DNA of 54,406 nt from Clostridium sp. GTDB lineage: Bacteria > Bacillota > Clostridia > Clostridiales > Clostridiaceae. The notes under the pieces were generated by a model, which ran no database searches, was not told the DNA's origin, and saw only the letters and a program-made list of their open reading frames with translations. Numbering within the stretch: the stretch's first letter is position 1; every line of letters starts with the position of its first letter. Shown here piece by piece: positions 1 through 9,864 of the stretch. The translations under genes were made by a program, and so were the position numbers. Where the stretch lies: contig NZ_JAGHFX010000075.1 in assembly GCF_017888565.1 (NCBI RefSeq), positions 1 through 54,406 on the forward strand. Direction: 5' to 3'.

Positions 1-461
1 CTTTAGAACAAATCAAAGGGATATTTACAGGAAAAATAACTAACTGGAGTGAGATTGAAGGTGGAAAAGATGCACCTATAGTTGTTGCTTCAAGAGAAGA
101 AGGTTCAGGAACAAGAGATGCATTTCAAGAAATAGTTGGATACAAATCAGAAGAATTAAAAACTGATGCAATGATTTCCAATGGAAATGGTGGATTAAAG
201 GAAACAGTCGTAGGAAATGAAAATGCAATAGGTTTTGTATCTTTTGAATACTTAGATGAAAAGGTGAATATTGTAAATGTTGAAAATGTTGAGCCAAAAG
301 CTGACTTGGTAAAGTCAGGAGAATATAAGATTTCGAGACCATTCTTATTAGCTACTAAGGAAGGAAATTTAAGTGAAAATGGTCAAAAGTTAATTGATTT
401 TATTTTAAGTGATGAAGGTCAAACAATAGTTAAAGAAAATAAATTAATTCCAGTTAAATAA
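1..461 (+). CDS. pstS: Phosphate ABC transporter substrate-binding protein PstS, C-terminal part
   Basis: Partial gene: the start lies before the window and reading begins in frame at base 3. The visible part opens with LEQIKGIFTGKITNW, a hallmark of PstS-type phosphate-binding proteins, and continues with SREEGSGTRDAFQE, the phosphate-contacting loop of this family. PstS is the extracellular lipid-anchored receptor that delivers phosphate to PstCA; the signal peptide and lipobox would lie upstream and cannot be seen. The gene ends 60 bases before pstC, with a hairpin between them, which fits higher expression of the binding protein than of the membrane subunits. Assignment rests on family motifs and on the pstC-pstA-pstB-phoU genes that follow. 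Confidence 0.95.
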   Translation, partial: LEQIKGIFTGKITNWSEIEGGKDAPIVVASREEGSGTRDAFQEIVGYKSEELKTDAMISNGNGGLKETVVGNENAIGFVSFEYLDEKVNIVNVENVEPKADLVKSGEYKISRPFLLATKEGNLSENGQKLIDFILSDEGQTIVKENKLIPVK

Positions 462-472
462 CTTTAAGTTAT

Positions 473-500
473 TAAGAATGCTCATTATCGAGCATTCTTA
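473..500 (+). terminator. pstS-pstC intercistronic hairpin
   Basis: Perfect 11-bp inverted repeat TAAGAATGCTC/GAGCATTCTTA with a 6-base loop, starting 12 bases after the pstS stop. Only a weak T stretch follows, so I infer a partial terminator or mRNA-stabilising hairpin rather than full termination. It would keep pstS mRNA more abundant than the transporter genes. Confidence 0.6.
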
Positions 501-521
501 CTTTCATAGGAGAGGGTAAGC

Positions 522-1409
522 ATGTTAAATGTTAAAAAAAACAACAATAGTAAATACTTAATAGAAAATATATCAAAAAGAGTATTTTTAGCAAGTGCTC
601 TAATTGCAGTAATAAGTTTATTGTTAATCATATGTTTTGTATTCTATAAAGGATTGACGCCTTTTATAAGTAAAGGATATTCTTTTAAAGATTTCTTATT
701 CGGAACGAAGTGGATTCCTAGTTCAGAGCAATTTGGAATTTTGCCAATGGTACTAGCATCTATATTTGGAACTTTGGGGTCTTTAATATTAGGAGTACCA
801 ATTGGAATACTAACAGCTATTTTTATAGCAGAAATTGCTCCAAGAAAAGTTGGGAAAGTAATATCAGGAGCAGTTGAACTTTTAGCTGGAATTCCATCAG
901 TTTTATATGGGGTATTTGGATTAGCAGTAATAGTACCATGGATTATGAATACATTTAATTTGCCAAAAGGGCAAAGTCTTTTAGCAATTATAATAGTTTT
1001 ATCAGTCATGATGTTACCAACAATAGTAACAGTTTCGGAAACTGCAATTAGAGCAGTTCCTAAATCATATAAGGAAGGTTCACTAGCACTTGGTGCTTCA
1101 CATATAGAAACAACTTTTAAGGTTGTTGTACCTGCAGCAAAGTCAGGTATTTTAGCAGCTGTTGTCCTTGGGATCGGGAGGGCAATTGGAGAAACTATGG
1201 CAATAATATTAGTAGCAGGAAATTCAGCTATAATTCCAAGTTCAATAATGGATTCTGTAAGACCTTTAACTACGAATATTGCACTAGAAATGGGTTATGC
1301 ATTTGGAACTCATCAAGAAATGCTATTTGCAACGGGAGTTATACTATTCTTATTTATATTATTATTAAACTTAGTATTAAGTAAACTTTCTAATAAGGAA
1401 GGTAATTAG
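522..1409 (+). CDS. pstC: Phosphate ABC transporter permease PstC
   Basis: Integral membrane subunit of the high-affinity phosphate importer, pairing with PstA to form the channel energised by PstB. The 295-residue product has about six hydrophobic spans, the first near residues 22-45, and a permease coupling loop around residues 188-205 (EGSLALGASHIETTFKVVVP) that docks on the ATPase. The ATG at 522 follows a GGAGAGGG-type ribosome-binding site. It lies two bases before pstA, so the two permeases are probably translated together. Phosphate-starvation control would act at a promoter upstream of the window. Confidence 0.95.
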   Translation: MLNVKKNNNSKYLIENISKRVFLASALIAVISLLLIICFVFYKGLTPFISKGYSFKDFLFGTKWIPSSEQFGILPMVLASIFGTLGSLILGVPIGILTAIFIAEIAPRKVGKVISGAVELLAGIPSVLYGVFGLAVIVPWIMNTFNLPKGQSLLAIIIVLSVMMLPTIVTVSETAIRAVPKSYKEGSLALGASHIETTFKVVVPAAKSGILAAVVLGIGRAIGETMAIILVAGNSAIIPSSIMDSVRPLTTNIALEMGYAFGTHQEMLFATGVILFLFILLLNLVLSKLSNKEGN

Positions 1410-1411
1410 AT

Positions 1412-2236
1412 ATGAGAAAATTTAAAGAAAATTTATTAAAAGCATTAGTATGGATTTCTGCTGGACTTACAGTTGGAGTATTAGTGTTTATATTAGGATT
1501 TATATTTTTAAAAGGCTATAAAGGTATAAGTATAGATTTTTTGACTAAAAATTATTCAGCGTCAGGTAATGGCGGTATTTTACCTATGATAGTAGCTACT
1601 TTATATACAGTTTTTATATCTATAATAGTAGCGACACCAATAGGAATACTTGCAGCAATATATTTAACAGAATATGCAAAGCAAGGTAAAATAGTAAAAA
1701 TAATAAGATTTGCAACAGAAAGTTTATCAGGAATACCCTCAATAGTGTACGGATTATTTGGATCAATATTTTTTGTTGTAACTTTAAAGCTTGGGTATTC
1801 TTTATTAGCTGGATCATTAACTGTTGCAATAATTATATTACCAGTAATAATAAGAACAACAGAAGAATCTTTAAAATCAGTTCCTCAATCATATAAGGAA
1901 GCATCATTAGGACTAGGTGCAACAAGATTCCAAACTCTTTATAAGGTTATAGTACCTAGTGCTATTCCAGGTATTTTGGTTGGAGTAATACTATCAGTTG
2001 GGCGTGTAGTTGGAGAATCAGCTGCAATACTTTTAACTGCAGGTACTGTTGCTAAAATGCCTAAAGGAATAATGTCTAGTGCAAGAACACTAACAGTTCA
2101 ATCATATTTAGTAACTCAGGAAGCAGGAGATATAGAGCAAGCAGCTGCTGTTGGTATAGTGTTAATAGGAATAATATTAGCTTTAAATATTATAGCAAAG
2201 TTAATAACGAAGAAATTTAGTAAGGCAAATTACTAA
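1412..2236 (+). CDS. pstA: Phosphate ABC transporter permease PstA
   Basis: Second membrane subunit of the Pst importer, 274 residues with several hydrophobic spans. The coupling loop EASLGLGATRFQTLYKVIVP at about residues 162-181 mirrors that in PstC, as expected for paralogous permeases. A GGAAGG ribosome-binding site sits in the last codons of pstC and the start follows its stop by two bases, indicating coupling. Nothing appears truncated. Confidence 0.95.
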   Translation: MRKFKENLLKALVWISAGLTVGVLVFILGFIFLKGYKGISIDFLTKNYSASGNGGILPMIVATLYTVFISIIVATPIGILAAIYLTEYAKQGKIVKIIRFATESLSGIPSIVYGLFGSIFFVVTLKLGYSLLAGSLTVAIIILPVIIRTTEESLKSVPQSYKEASLGLGATRFQTLYKVIVPSAIPGILVGVILSVGRVVGESAAILLTAGTVAKMPKGIMSSARTLTVQSYLVTQEAGDIEQAAAVGIVLIGIILALNIIAKLITKKFSKANY

Positions 2237-2265
2237 TATAAGAATAAAAGCTAAGAGGTGTAAGT

Positions 2266-3030
2266 ATGTCAAAGGAATTAATGCCTAAAATTAAAGTAAG
2301 AAATTTGAATTTATATTATGGTGATAATCAAGCATTAAAAAACATAAACATAGATTTGGAAGAAAATAAAGTAACAGCATTTATAGGACCTTCTGGATGC
2401 GGTAAATCAACATTTTTAAGAACATTAAATAGAATGAATGATTTAATAGATAATGTTAAAATAGATGGGGAAATACTAGTTGATGGAGAGGATATTTATA
2501 AAAGTAAAGATGTAATAGCATTAAGGACAAAGGTAGGGATGGTTTTCCAAAAGCCAAATCCTTTTCCTATGTCAATTTATGATAATATAGCATATGGCCC
2601 TAGATTACATGGAGTAAAAGATAAAAAGACTTTAGATGAAATAGTTGAGAAAAGTTTAAAAGGAGCAGCGCTTTGGAATGAGGTGAAAGATAGACTCAAA
2701 AAAAGTGCTTTAGGTTTATCAGGAGGACAGCAACAAAGGCTTTGTATTGCTAGAACTATAGCAGTTTCACCAGAAATTATATTAATGGATGAGCCAACTT
2801 CTGCATTAGATCCTATTTCAACTAATAAAATGGAAGAATTAATGGAAGAATTAAAGAAGAAGTATACAGTTATTATAGTAACTCATAACATGCAACAAGC
2901 AGGAAGAATTGCTGATAAAACTGCATTTTTCTTAAATGGTGAAATAATAGAGTATGCTGATACAGAGGATATATTCTATAAACCTAAGGATAAAAGAACT
3001 GAAGATTATATTACAGGAAGATTCGGCTAA
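2266..3030 (+). CDS. pstB: Phosphate ABC transporter ATP-binding protein PstB
   Basis: Cytoplasmic ATPase of the phosphate importer, 254 residues, normal for the family. Visible motifs in order: Walker A GPSGCGKS at residues 41-48, Q-loop region [14 protein letters not shown] signature LSGGQQQRL near residue 151, Walker [12 protein letters not shown] near residue 172, and the switch histidine in VTHNMQQA. The PFPMS stretch after the Q-loop is typical of PstB as opposed to other importers. It follows pstA by 29 bases with its own AGAGGTG ribosome-binding site and precedes phoU in the same operon. Confidence 0.97.
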   Translation: MSKELMPKIKVRNLNLYYGDNQALKNINIDLEENKVTAFIGPSGCGKSTFLRTLNRMNDLIDNVKIDGEILVDGEDIYKSKDVIALRTKVGMVFQKPNPFPMSIYDNIAYGPRLHGVKDKKTLDEIVEKSLKGAALWNEVKDRLKKSALGLSGGQQQRLCIARTIAVSPEIILMDEPTSALDPISTNKMEELMEELKKKYTVIIVTHNMQQAGRIADKTAFFLNGEIIEYADTEDIFYKPKDKRTEDYITGRFG

Positions 3031-3053
3031 AAATATATAAGAGGTGATTTGAA

Positions 3054-3710
3054 ATGATGAGAGAAGTAATGAGTAACAAAATAAAATTATTGAACTCAGA
3101 GCTTATAGAAATGGCTAGCTTAGTTGAAAAACAAATATATGACAGTATGACTGCGCTCAAAGATCAAGATTTAGACTTAGCAAAGAAGGTTATGAAAAAT
3201 GATGATAAGGTCGATAATCTTCAAAAGGAAATAGAAGAGAAATGCGTAAAATTTATGGCTACTGAATCGCCAGTTGCAAGAGATTTAAGAAGTATATATA
3301 CTACATCTAAAATAGTAACTGATCTTGAAAGAATGGCTGATTATGCAGTAGATATCTGTAAGATAGTTCCAAGAGTTAAAGGTGTAGATTTTTCAAATGA
3401 AATAGCACCAATTTGGCAAATAGTTGATATAATTATAAGCATGATAAAACTTGCAATTGAAGCCTATGTAAAGGGAGACGAAAAAGCTGCATATGAAATT
3501 TGTGATATGGATGATAGAGTAGATGAAATTTATCAAGGAATGTTTGAAATTGTATTAAAGAAAATGGGAAAAGATGAATCCATGATAAATCAAGGCACAC
3601 AAATATTATTTGCATCTAAGTATTTAGAGAGAATTGGTGATCATGTAACTAATATATGTGAATGGATAATATTCTCTAAGAAAGGCAATTATGTTGATTT
3701 AAATGAATAG
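3054..3710 (+). CDS. phoU: Phosphate signalling regulator PhoU
   Basis: Helical regulator that links Pst transport activity to the phosphate two-component system and represses uptake when phosphate is plentiful. At 218 residues it has the usual PhoU size. Two related helical halves are visible, each with the metal-binding type motif: SPVARDLRSIYTTSKIVTDLERMADYA in split form near residues 79-105 and ASKYLERIGDHVTNICEWI near residues 188-206. The start at 3054 has GAGGTG six bases upstream; a second ATG follows immediately and either could be used. It is the last gene of the operon, closed by a strong terminator. Confidence 0.95.
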   Translation: MMREVMSNKIKLLNSELIEMASLVEKQIYDSMTALKDQDLDLAKKVMKNDDKVDNLQKEIEEKCVKFMATESPVARDLRSIYTTSKIVTDLERMADYAVDICKIVPRVKGVDFSNEIAPIWQIVDIIISMIKLAIEAYVKGDEKAAYEICDMDDRVDEIYQGMFEIVLKKMGKDESMINQGTQILFASKYLERIGDHVTNICEWIIFSKKGNYVDLNE

Positions 3711-3717
3711 ATAAAGA

Positions 3718-3745
3718 AAAACATCCCCTATAATGGGGATGTTTT
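3718..3745 (+). terminator. Terminator of the pst-phoU operon
   Basis: Perfect 11-bp stem AAAACATCCCC/GGGGATGTTTT with loop TATAAT, eight bases after the phoU stop. The A-rich 5' arm and T-rich 3' arm make it likely to act in both directions. Confidence 0.85.
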
Positions 3746-3748
3746 CTG

Positions 3749-3777
3749 TTGACTTGAATTTATTATTAATGTAATAT
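3749..3777 (+). promoter_or_regulatory. Sigma-A promoter for the DUF512-der-gpsA operon
   Basis: TTGACT at 3749-3754, a 17-base spacer, and TAATAT at 3772-3777. Transcription would start near 3784, leaving an unusually long leader of about 170 bases before the ATG at 3955. I recognise no known riboswitch in that leader; it ends in a small hairpin (CAATATT/GATATTG) directly before the ribosome-binding site. Confidence 0.6.
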
Positions 3778-3954
3778 AACATCAAGTGATTATTATACTT
3801 AGGTGGGGTATGCTTAAGAGGAATGAAGCTCTCCATTTTAGAAATAAATTAACTAATTATGGGTATTTAGGTTGATTTTGGATAAATGTAATGTTGATTT
3901 AGATAAACTATAAGATAATTAAAAGACAATATTTTAAGATATTGAGGTGAAAAT

Positions 3955-5289
3955 ATGAAAAATATAATTAAACAAGTAGACCTTGGAAGTATTGCAGAAG
4001 AGGTTGGAATAGAAGTTAATGACGTATTACTATCAATTAATGGTACTCCTATAGATGATATTATAGATTATAAATTCTTAGCAGCAGATGAAGAAATACT
4101 ACTAGAAATTGAAAAAGCTAATGGTGAAGTTTGGGAATACGAAATTGAAAAGGAATATGGAGAAAATTTAGGACTTGAATTTGAAGGCGGAATAATGGAT
4201 AAAGCAAAAAGTTGCTCTAACAAATGTATGTTTTGCTTTATAGATCAACTTCCTAAGGGAATGAGAAATTCTTTATATTTTAAAGATGATGATTCAAGGC
4301 TATCATTTTTACAAGGTAACTTTGTTACTTTAACAAATATGAAGGATGAAGATATAGATAGGATAATAAGATATAAAATAAGTCCTATAAATATTTCAGT
4401 ACATACAACAAATCCAGAGCTTAGAGTAAAGATGTTAAAAAACAGATTTGCAGGAGCTATAATGGATAGACTTAAAAAGCTTAGAGATGCAGAAATTGAA
4501 ATGCATGCACAAATAGTTTGTATACCAAATGTAAATAATGGTGAAGAATTAAGAAAAACTGTTCTTGATTTATATGAATTACAACCATATGTAAAAAATG
4601 TAGCTGTTGTACCAATAGGAGTTACTAAGTTTAGAGAAAACCTACCTTATGTAGATACATTTACAAAAGAAACATCAAAAAATGAAATAATGATGATTCA
4701 AGATCTACAAGAAAGATTTATTAGAGAAACAGGAGCACCATTTGTTAGATTATCAGATGAATTTTATATTGTAGCTGGATTAGATGTTCCAAATGAAGAA
4801 TTTTATTCAGAGTATGAACAACTAGAAGATGGTGTTGGAATGATCAGATACTATAGAGAAGTAGTACAAAGATCTTTAGAATTTTTAGATAAAAATTCTA
4901 AAGGAAGTTTTTCAATGGTAACTGGTGAATTAGCTTACGATGAAATAAAAAGATCTGCAGACCTTATAATGAAGCATAATCCTAATATTGAAATAGATGT
5001 CTATAAGATTACTAATAACTTCTTTGGTAATACTATAACAGTAGCAGGGCTTTTAACTGGAACTGATATAATAGATCAATTAAAAGGAAAAATAAAAACA
5101 GATTATTTAATTATGCCAGATAATATGTTTAGAAAAGGATATGAGCTTGCACCTGCAGATATGGTTATGTTAGATGATTTAAGAATTGATGATGTAGAAA
5201 AAGCGTTAGGCGTTAAGGTGATAGTTTGTGATTATACAGGAGATGACCTTATTGACATAATAAATGCAAATTGTGAGGAGGAAAAATAA
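3955..5289 (+). CDS. DUF512-family putative radical SAM protein with N-terminal PDZ-like domain
   Basis: 444-residue protein of the DUF512 (cyanobacterial/clostridial FeS) family, function unknown. Domains: a PDZ-like segment at about residues 1-65 ([20 protein letters not shown]), then a radical-SAM-type iron-sulfur motif C87-x3-C91-x2-C94 (CSNKCMFC), then the DUF512 C-terminal region. The CxxxCxxC spacing predicts a [4Fe-4S] cluster, but substrate and product are unknown. Its stop overlaps the start of der by one base (TAATG), a tight coupling with a ribosome-assembly GTPase, so an RNA- or ribosome-linked role is a fair inference and no more. Start chosen for the GAGGTG six to eight bases upstream. 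Confidence 0.9.
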   Translation: MKNIIKQVDLGSIAEEVGIEVNDVLLSINGTPIDDIIDYKFLAADEEILLEIEKANGEVWEYEIEKEYGENLGLEFEGGIMDKAKSCSNKCMFCFIDQLPKGMRNSLYFKDDDSRLSFLQGNFVTLTNMKDEDIDRIIRYKISPINISVHTTNPELRVKMLKNRFAGAIMDRLKKLRDAEIEMHAQIVCIPNVNNGEELRKTVLDLYELQPYVKNVAVVPIGVTKFRENLPYVDTFTKETSKNEIMMIQDLQERFIRETGAPFVRLSDEFYIVAGLDVPNEEFYSEYEQLEDGVGMIRYYREVVQRSLEFLDKNSKGSFSMVTGELAYDEIKRSADLIMKHNPNIEIDVYKITNNFFGNTITVAGLLTGTDIIDQLKGKIKTDYLIMPDNMFRKGYELAPADMVMLDDLRIDDVEKALGVKVIVCDYTGDDLIDIINANCEEEK

Positions 5290-6605
5290 TGGCTAAACCA
5301 ATAGTAGCAATAGTTGGAAGACCGAATGTAGGTAAATCTACTCTATTTAATAAATTAGCTGGTCAAAGAATATCTATAGTTCAAGATACACCAGGGGTGA
5401 CTAGAGATAGAGTATATGCTCAAGCAGAATGGCTTAACTATAATTTTACAATGATAGATACTGGTGGTATAGAACCAGAAAGAGAAGATATAATAGTTAA
5501 ACAAATGAGGAGGCAGGCTAATATAGCTATAGAAACTGCCGATGTAATAATATTTGTTGTTGATGGTAAGGAAGGTCTAACTCCTGCGGATCATGAAGTA
5601 GCAAATATGCTTAGAAAAAGTAAAAAGGAAGTTGTTTTAGTAGTAAACAAAGTAGATTCTTTAAAAGAAGAAGAAAATGCATGGGAATTCTACAATTTAG
5701 GTATTGGAGATCCAGTAACTATATCAGCTTCCCAGGCTTTAGGACTTGGAGATATGCTAGATAGGGTTGTTGAGAATTTTGATAAATTCAATGAAGAAGA
5801 TGAAGAAGATGAATTTATAAGAATAGCTATGATAGGAAAACCTAATGTAGGTAAATCTTCTTTAATTAATAGACTGCTTGGAGAAGAAAGGCTAATAGTT
5901 TCTGATATTCCAGGAACAACAAGAGACTCTATAGACAGTGCTTTAGAAACTGAGCAGGGAAAGTTTGTTCTAGTTGATACAGCTGGCCTTAGAAGGAAAA
6001 GCAAAGTTAAAGAAGAAATAGAAAGATATTCAGTAATTAGAACATATGCAGCTATTGAAAGAGCAGATGTATGTATTTTAATGATAGATGCTACTGAAGG
6101 GGTTACTGAACAAGATGAAAAAATAATAGGTTATGCTCATGAAATGAATAAAGCTATTATGGTTATAGTAAATAAGTGGGATTTAATCGAAAAAGATGAT
6201 AAAACAATGCAAAGATATAAAGAAGAACTACAAATGAACCTTAAGTTCCTAAAGTATGCAAAATACTTATTTATATCAGCTAAGACAGGACAAAGAACAC
6301 ATAAGGTTCTAGAAACTGCTAAGGAATGCTATGATAATTACTCTAAGAGAATTCCTACAGGAATACTAAATGAAGTTATAAATAAAGCAGTTCTTATGAA
6401 GGAACCTCCAATAGTAGGACTTAAGAGAATGAAAATATACTATGCAACTCAAGTTGCAGCAAAGCCACCAAAGTTTATATTCTTCGTTAATGATTCAAGT
6501 GCATCTCATTTTTCATATGAAAGATATCTTGAAAATCAATTAAGAGAAAGCTTTGACTTCAGTGGAACAGGTATTCAAATAGAATATAGGGAAAGGAAGG
6601 AATAA
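5289..6605 (+). CDS. der: Ribosome biogenesis GTPase Der (EngA)
   Basis: Tandem-GTPase factor needed for 50S subunit maturation. Two complete G domains are visible in the 438-residue product: G1 GRPNVGKS at residues 10-17 with DTGG and NKVD motifs, and a second G1 GKPNVGKS near residue 181 with DTAG and NKWD, followed by the C-terminal KH-like domain. This doubled arrangement is unique to Der. It is translationally coupled to the DUF512 gene upstream (TAATG) and followed by gpsA after two bases, so the three form one operon. Confidence 0.97.
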   Translation: MAKPIVAIVGRPNVGKSTLFNKLAGQRISIVQDTPGVTRDRVYAQAEWLNYNFTMIDTGGIEPEREDIIVKQMRRQANIAIETADVIIFVVDGKEGLTPADHEVANMLRKSKKEVVLVVNKVDSLKEEENAWEFYNLGIGDPVTISASQALGLGDMLDRVVENFDKFNEEDEEDEFIRIAMIGKPNVGKSSLINRLLGEERLIVSDIPGTTRDSIDSALETEQGKFVLVDTAGLRRKSKVKEEIERYSVIRTYAAIERADVCILMIDATEGVTEQDEKIIGYAHEMNKAIMVIVNKWDLIEKDDKTMQRYKEELQMNLKFLKYAKYLFISAKTGQRTHKVLETAKECYDNYSKRIPTGILNEVINKAVLMKEPPIVGLKRMKIYYATQVAAKPPKFIFFVNDSSASHFSYERYLENQLRESFDFSGTGIQIEYRERKE

Positions 6606-6607
6606 GC

Positions 6608-7603
6608 ATGAATAATGTGACTTTTTTAGGAGGAGGTAGTTTTGGTACCGCCTTAGGGATATTGTTAGCTAAAAAGGGAAATAAGGTTAGCATATACGAT
6701 AGAGATAAAAATGTAGTTGATGATATAAATATGAATAGAAAAAATGATAAATATATTAAAGATCTACATATACCTGAAAATGTCACTGCTTATATTAATC
6801 TAGATGAGGCTATAAGAGGGGCAAATTATATAGTATTATCAGTTCCATCTCATGTGATAAGATCAATTACAAAATCATTAAAGGGTAAAATAAATGATGA
6901 TGTAATTATTGTAAGCATAGCTAAGGGAATTGAAGAAGGAAGTAATCTAAGATTATCTCAAGTTATTAAAGAGGAATTACCAAGTAATAAAGTTGTAATA
7001 TTATCTGGACCTAGTCATGCTGAAGAGGTTGCTTTCGATATTCCGACAACTGTAGTTGTTTCTTCTGAAAGTGTAGAGTCTGCTAAAAAAGTGCAAGATT
7101 TATTTATTAATAAAAACTTCAGAGTATATACTAATGAAGATTTAGTAGGTGTTGAAATAGGTGGTGCAGTTAAAAATATAATTGCATTAGCAGCTGGAGT
7201 TTGTGATGGTATTGGGTATGGAGATAACTCAAAAGCAGCTCTTATGACAAGGGGCATGGCTGAAATAGTTAGAGTTGGAATGAAACTTGGAGGAAAGCCT
7301 GAAACGTTTCTTGGATTAACAGGAATGGGAGATCTTATAGTAACTTGTACTAGTCTTCACTCTAGAAATAGGAAGGCAGGATATTTAATAGGTAAGGGAA
7401 AAACAACAGAGGAAGCTATTAAAGAAGTTGGAATGGTTGTTGAGGGAATTAAAGCATGTAAGGCTTTTTATGAATTAAAAGAAAGTCTAAATGTAGAAAT
7501 GCCTATAACAGACATTTTATATAAAATTTTATTTAAAAATAAAAATCTTAATGAAGCAGTTATAGACTTAATGGAAAGAGAAAGAAAAAGTGAAATATAC
7601 TAA
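6608..7603 (+). CDS. gpsA: Glycerol-3-phosphate dehydrogenase [NAD(P)+]
   Basis: Reduces dihydroxyacetone phosphate to sn-glycerol 3-phosphate, the backbone for phospholipid synthesis. The 331-residue product has the N-terminal Rossmann motif [10 protein letters not shown] at residues 7-16, the GPSHAEE stretch, and the catalytic-lysine region [13 protein letters not shown] near residue 190, all typical of GpsA. A GGAAAGGAAGG ribosome-binding site lies in the end of der. The stop codon is the first triplet of a 20-bp terminator stem. Confidence 0.96.
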   Translation: MNNVTFLGGGSFGTALGILLAKKGNKVSIYDRDKNVVDDINMNRKNDKYIKDLHIPENVTAYINLDEAIRGANYIVLSVPSHVIRSITKSLKGKINDDVIIVSIAKGIEEGSNLRLSQVIKEELPSNKVVILSGPSHAEEVAFDIPTTVVVSSESVESAKKVQDLFINKNFRVYTNEDLVGVEIGGAVKNIIALAAGVCDGIGYGDNSKAALMTRGMAEIVRVGMKLGGKPETFLGLTGMGDLIVTCTSLHSRNRKAGYLIGKGKTTEEAIKEVGMVVEGIKACKAFYELKESLNVEMPITDILYKILFKNKNLNEAVIDLMERERKSEIY

Positions 7604-7643
7604 TACAAAAGGAGAAGTAAACTTTACTTCTCCTTTTGTATTA
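7601..7643 (+). terminator. Long hairpin terminator after gpsA
   Basis: A 20-bp perfect stem (arms 7601-7620 and 7624-7643) with a 3-base loop; the first three bases are the gpsA stop codon. No clean T-run follows immediately, though a short T-run comes eight bases later. Confidence 0.75.
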
Positions 7644-7666
7644 GTAATAATTTTTAACCATAGATA
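7638..7666 (+). promoter_or_regulatory. Possible sigma-E-type promoter for spoIVA
   Basis: GTATTA (7638-7643) and CATAGATA (7659-7666) separated by 15 bases resemble mother-cell sigma-E elements, and spoIVA is a sigma-E target in Bacillus. The -10 fit is partial and the leader would be about 105 bases. The rest of 7667-7765 is AT-rich and includes a GC-poor hairpin at 7708-7730. Confidence 0.25.
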
Positions 7667-7778
7667 ATATATTATTATATACGTAGTTGAGAAGAAGTGT
7701 AAAATTTTAAAAAAGTTGTATACTTTTTTACTCTCTCGAATATATATATAGTGTTAAAAATAAATAGGAGGTTACACC

Positions 7779-9257
7779 GTGGACAGCTTTAATATATACA
7801 AGGATATAGCTGAAAGAACACAAGGAGACATATATGTAGGTGTTGTTGGTCCGGTTAGAACAGGTAAGTCAACATTTATAAAAAAATTTATGGACCTTAT
7901 GGTAATACCAAAGATTGATAATAATTATAAGAAGGAAAGAGCAAAAGATGAACTACCTCAAAGTGGATCAGGGAAAGGCATTCATACGACAGAGCCTAAA
8001 TTTATACCAAATGAGGCTGTAGAAATTACTATTGATGAAGACATAAAATTTAAGGTTAGAATGGTTGATTGCGTTGGGTATATAGTAAAAGGTGCAGTGG
8101 GATATATGGATGGGGACCAAGCTAAAATGGTAAATACTCCATGGTATGAATACGAAATTCCTTTTGAAGATGCAGCAGAAATAGGGACTAGAAAAGTAAT
8201 AACAGATCATTCTACAATAGGTCTCGTAGTAACAACTGATGGAAGTATTACAGGCATAGAAAGAGATGAGTACTTAGAAGCAGAAGAAAGAGTAATAGAA
8301 GAATTAAAGGCAATAAACAAGCCTTTTATAGTTGTACTTAATACGAAATATGTTAATGCTCCAGAAACAAGAGCGATGAAGAAAGACTTAGAAGAAAAAT
8401 ATGATGTTCCAGTTCAAGTTATGGATGTAGCTAATATGAATGAAAATGATGTAGAAGATGTATTTAAACATGTACTTAAAGAATTCCCAGTTAAAGAAAT
8501 TAATATTGAAATGCCAAGTTGGGTTGAAAGATTAGAACCAGAGAATTGGCTAAAAAAGAATTTCTTTAGTATAGTTAAAGGAATGTGTGAAAACATAAGT
8601 AGAGTTAGAGATATAAGGAATACATTAGATCTATTAAAAGAAGAAGAAAATCTAGCTCCAACAGAAATGAGTTCAGTTAATTTAGGTGAAGGTAAAGCAA
8701 CAATTACTATGAAACCTAAAGATGGAATATTCTATAACATATTAAGTGAAATTTGTGATTTGGATGTTAAGTCAGAAAGTGATTTATTATCATTAATAAA
8801 AGATCTTAACTTTGCCAAAAAAGAATATGATAAGGTAAAGGATGCATTAATTGATGTGCGTGAAACGGGGTATGGTTTAGTTGCACCTCAATTATCAGAA
8901 ATGAAGTTTGAAGAGCCTGAAATGGTCAAACAAGGAACTAAGTTTGGGGTTAAACTAAAAGCATCTGCACCATCATTACATTTTATTAAAGCAAATATAA
9001 AAACAGAGATAAGTCCTATAATGGGCTCAGAAAAAGAAAGCGAGGAGCTTGTAAGATCTTTAATGGAACAATTTGAAAAAGATCCAGCATCATTATGGCA
9101 AAGTAATATGTTTGGTAAGCCATTAGAAGTATTAATTAAAGAAGGTTTACAAAATAAACTATATAAGATGCCTGATGACGTTCAAGTAAAGATTCAAAAA
9201 ACTCTTCAAAAGATAATAAATGAAGGTAGTGGTGGATTAATCTGCATAATACTATAA
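7779..9257 (+). CDS. spoIVA: Stage IV sporulation protein A, spore-coat basement ATPase
   Basis: Mother-cell ATPase that polymerises on the forespore surface to form the platform for coat assembly and that also supports cortex formation. The 492-residue product has the SpoIVA Walker A GPVRTGKS at residues 24-31 and the normal family length, with a conserved glycine-containing C-terminus (GSGGLICII). The start is a GTG at 7779, chosen because AGGAGG lies seven bases upstream and the N-terminus then matches the family (MDSFNIYKDIAERTQGDIYV). It stands alone between two terminators, as expected for a compartment-specific gene. Its membrane anchor SpoVM is encoded at 27968-28039. Confidence 0.97.
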   Translation: MDSFNIYKDIAERTQGDIYVGVVGPVRTGKSTFIKKFMDLMVIPKIDNNYKKERAKDELPQSGSGKGIHTTEPKFIPNEAVEITIDEDIKFKVRMVDCVGYIVKGAVGYMDGDQAKMVNTPWYEYEIPFEDAAEIGTRKVITDHSTIGLVVTTDGSITGIERDEYLEAEERVIEELKAINKPFIVVLNTKYVNAPETRAMKKDLEEKYDVPVQVMDVANMNENDVEDVFKHVLKEFPVKEINIEMPSWVERLEPENWLKKNFFSIVKGMCENISRVRDIRNTLDLLKEEENLAPTEMSSVNLGEGKATITMKPKDGIFYNILSEICDLDVKSESDLLSLIKDLNFAKKEYDKVKDALIDVRETGYGLVAPQLSEMKFEEPEMVKQGTKFGVKLKASAPSLHFIKANIKTEISPIMGSEKESEELVRSLMEQFEKDPASLWQSNMFGKPLEVLIKEGLQNKLYKMPDDVQVKIQKTLQKIINEGSGGLICIIL

Positions 9258-9263
9258 GGAAAT

Positions 9264-9290
9264 AAGACTAGTCTTTTTAAGACTAGTCTT
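9264..9290 (+). terminator. Terminator of spoIVA
   Basis: Ten-bp stem AAGACTAGTC/GACTAGTCTT with a 7-base loop, followed by TTCTTTATT, starting seven bases after the stop. Confidence 0.85.
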
Positions 9291-9407
9291 TTCTTTATTC
9301 CAGTTTTTAATATTAGTAAATTTATGCAACCTTAATGAATAATATATTATATAAGAGAGATTTGAAAAATTAAGCTCATATACACTATACAGAATTGAGG
9401 GATAGAT

Positions 9408-9803
9408 ATGGAAGACAGATTTTGTACCTATAAGAGAGTTGGATATTTTAAAGAAAGAATGGCAAAAAACTTAGGGGTAAAATTTACAGGAACCATTTAT
9501 GCATCCCCAGGGGTAATAAAGCATATTAAAAAAAGACATGGGAAACATTTGAGTAAAAAGATAAGTGGTAATTTAATAGAATATATGAGAGAAATAATTG
9601 AGGAACCAGAATATATAGGAGTATATAAGCTAACTGAAAATGGAATGCATATTGAACTAATTAAAAAAGTAGATTCAAATATATTAATAGGTATAGATAT
9701 AGATGAGAAGAGAGATTATATATATGTGTCTACTATGTATCCAATAAGTGAGAGTAAGATTAATAATAAATTATATAGTGGAAAACTAATAAGGTGGATA
9801 TAG
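9408..9803 (+). CDS. Putative PBECR-type (BECR-fold) nuclease-like protein
   Basis: 131-residue protein. The segments KFTGTIYASPGVIKHIKKRHGK (spread over about residues 24-46), an IEEPEYIGVY strand-turn near residue 62, and IYVSTMYPIS near residue 106 resemble the PBECR3 family (phage Barnase-EndoU-ColicinE5/D-RelE-like nucleases); I recall this pattern and could not search for it. Histidines and lysines in the HIKKRHGKH cluster would be candidate catalytic residues. There is no signal peptide. The ATG has GAGGG six bases upstream. It is a single-gene unit with no antitoxin-like partner and no phage genes, wedged between spoIVA and the asparaginase, which suggests an accessory gene. Whether it is an active RNase or a toxin is unknown. 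Confidence 0.6.
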   Translation: MEDRFCTYKRVGYFKERMAKNLGVKFTGTIYASPGVIKHIKKRHGKHLSKKISGNLIEYMREIIEEPEYIGVYKLTENGMHIELIKKVDSNILIGIDIDEKRDYIYVSTMYPISESKINNKLYSGKLIRWI

Positions 9804-9812
9804 AAATAAAAG

Positions 9813-9841
9813 TTGAAACATTTTAATATAAAAGCTATAAT
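9813..9841 (+). promoter_or_regulatory. ansA: Sigma-A promoter of the ansA leader
   Basis: TTGAAA (9813-9818), a 17-base spacer and a perfect TATAAT (9836-9841). Transcription should start near 9848, about 170 bases before ansA. Confidence 0.75.
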
Positions 9842-9864
9842 ATGTATATTGGCATAAAATAAAA

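Noticed and set aside
9362..9391. Promoter TTGAAA-N18-TATACA for the PBECR-like gene
   Set aside because: The start would fall inside the ribosome-binding site, removing it from the transcript.
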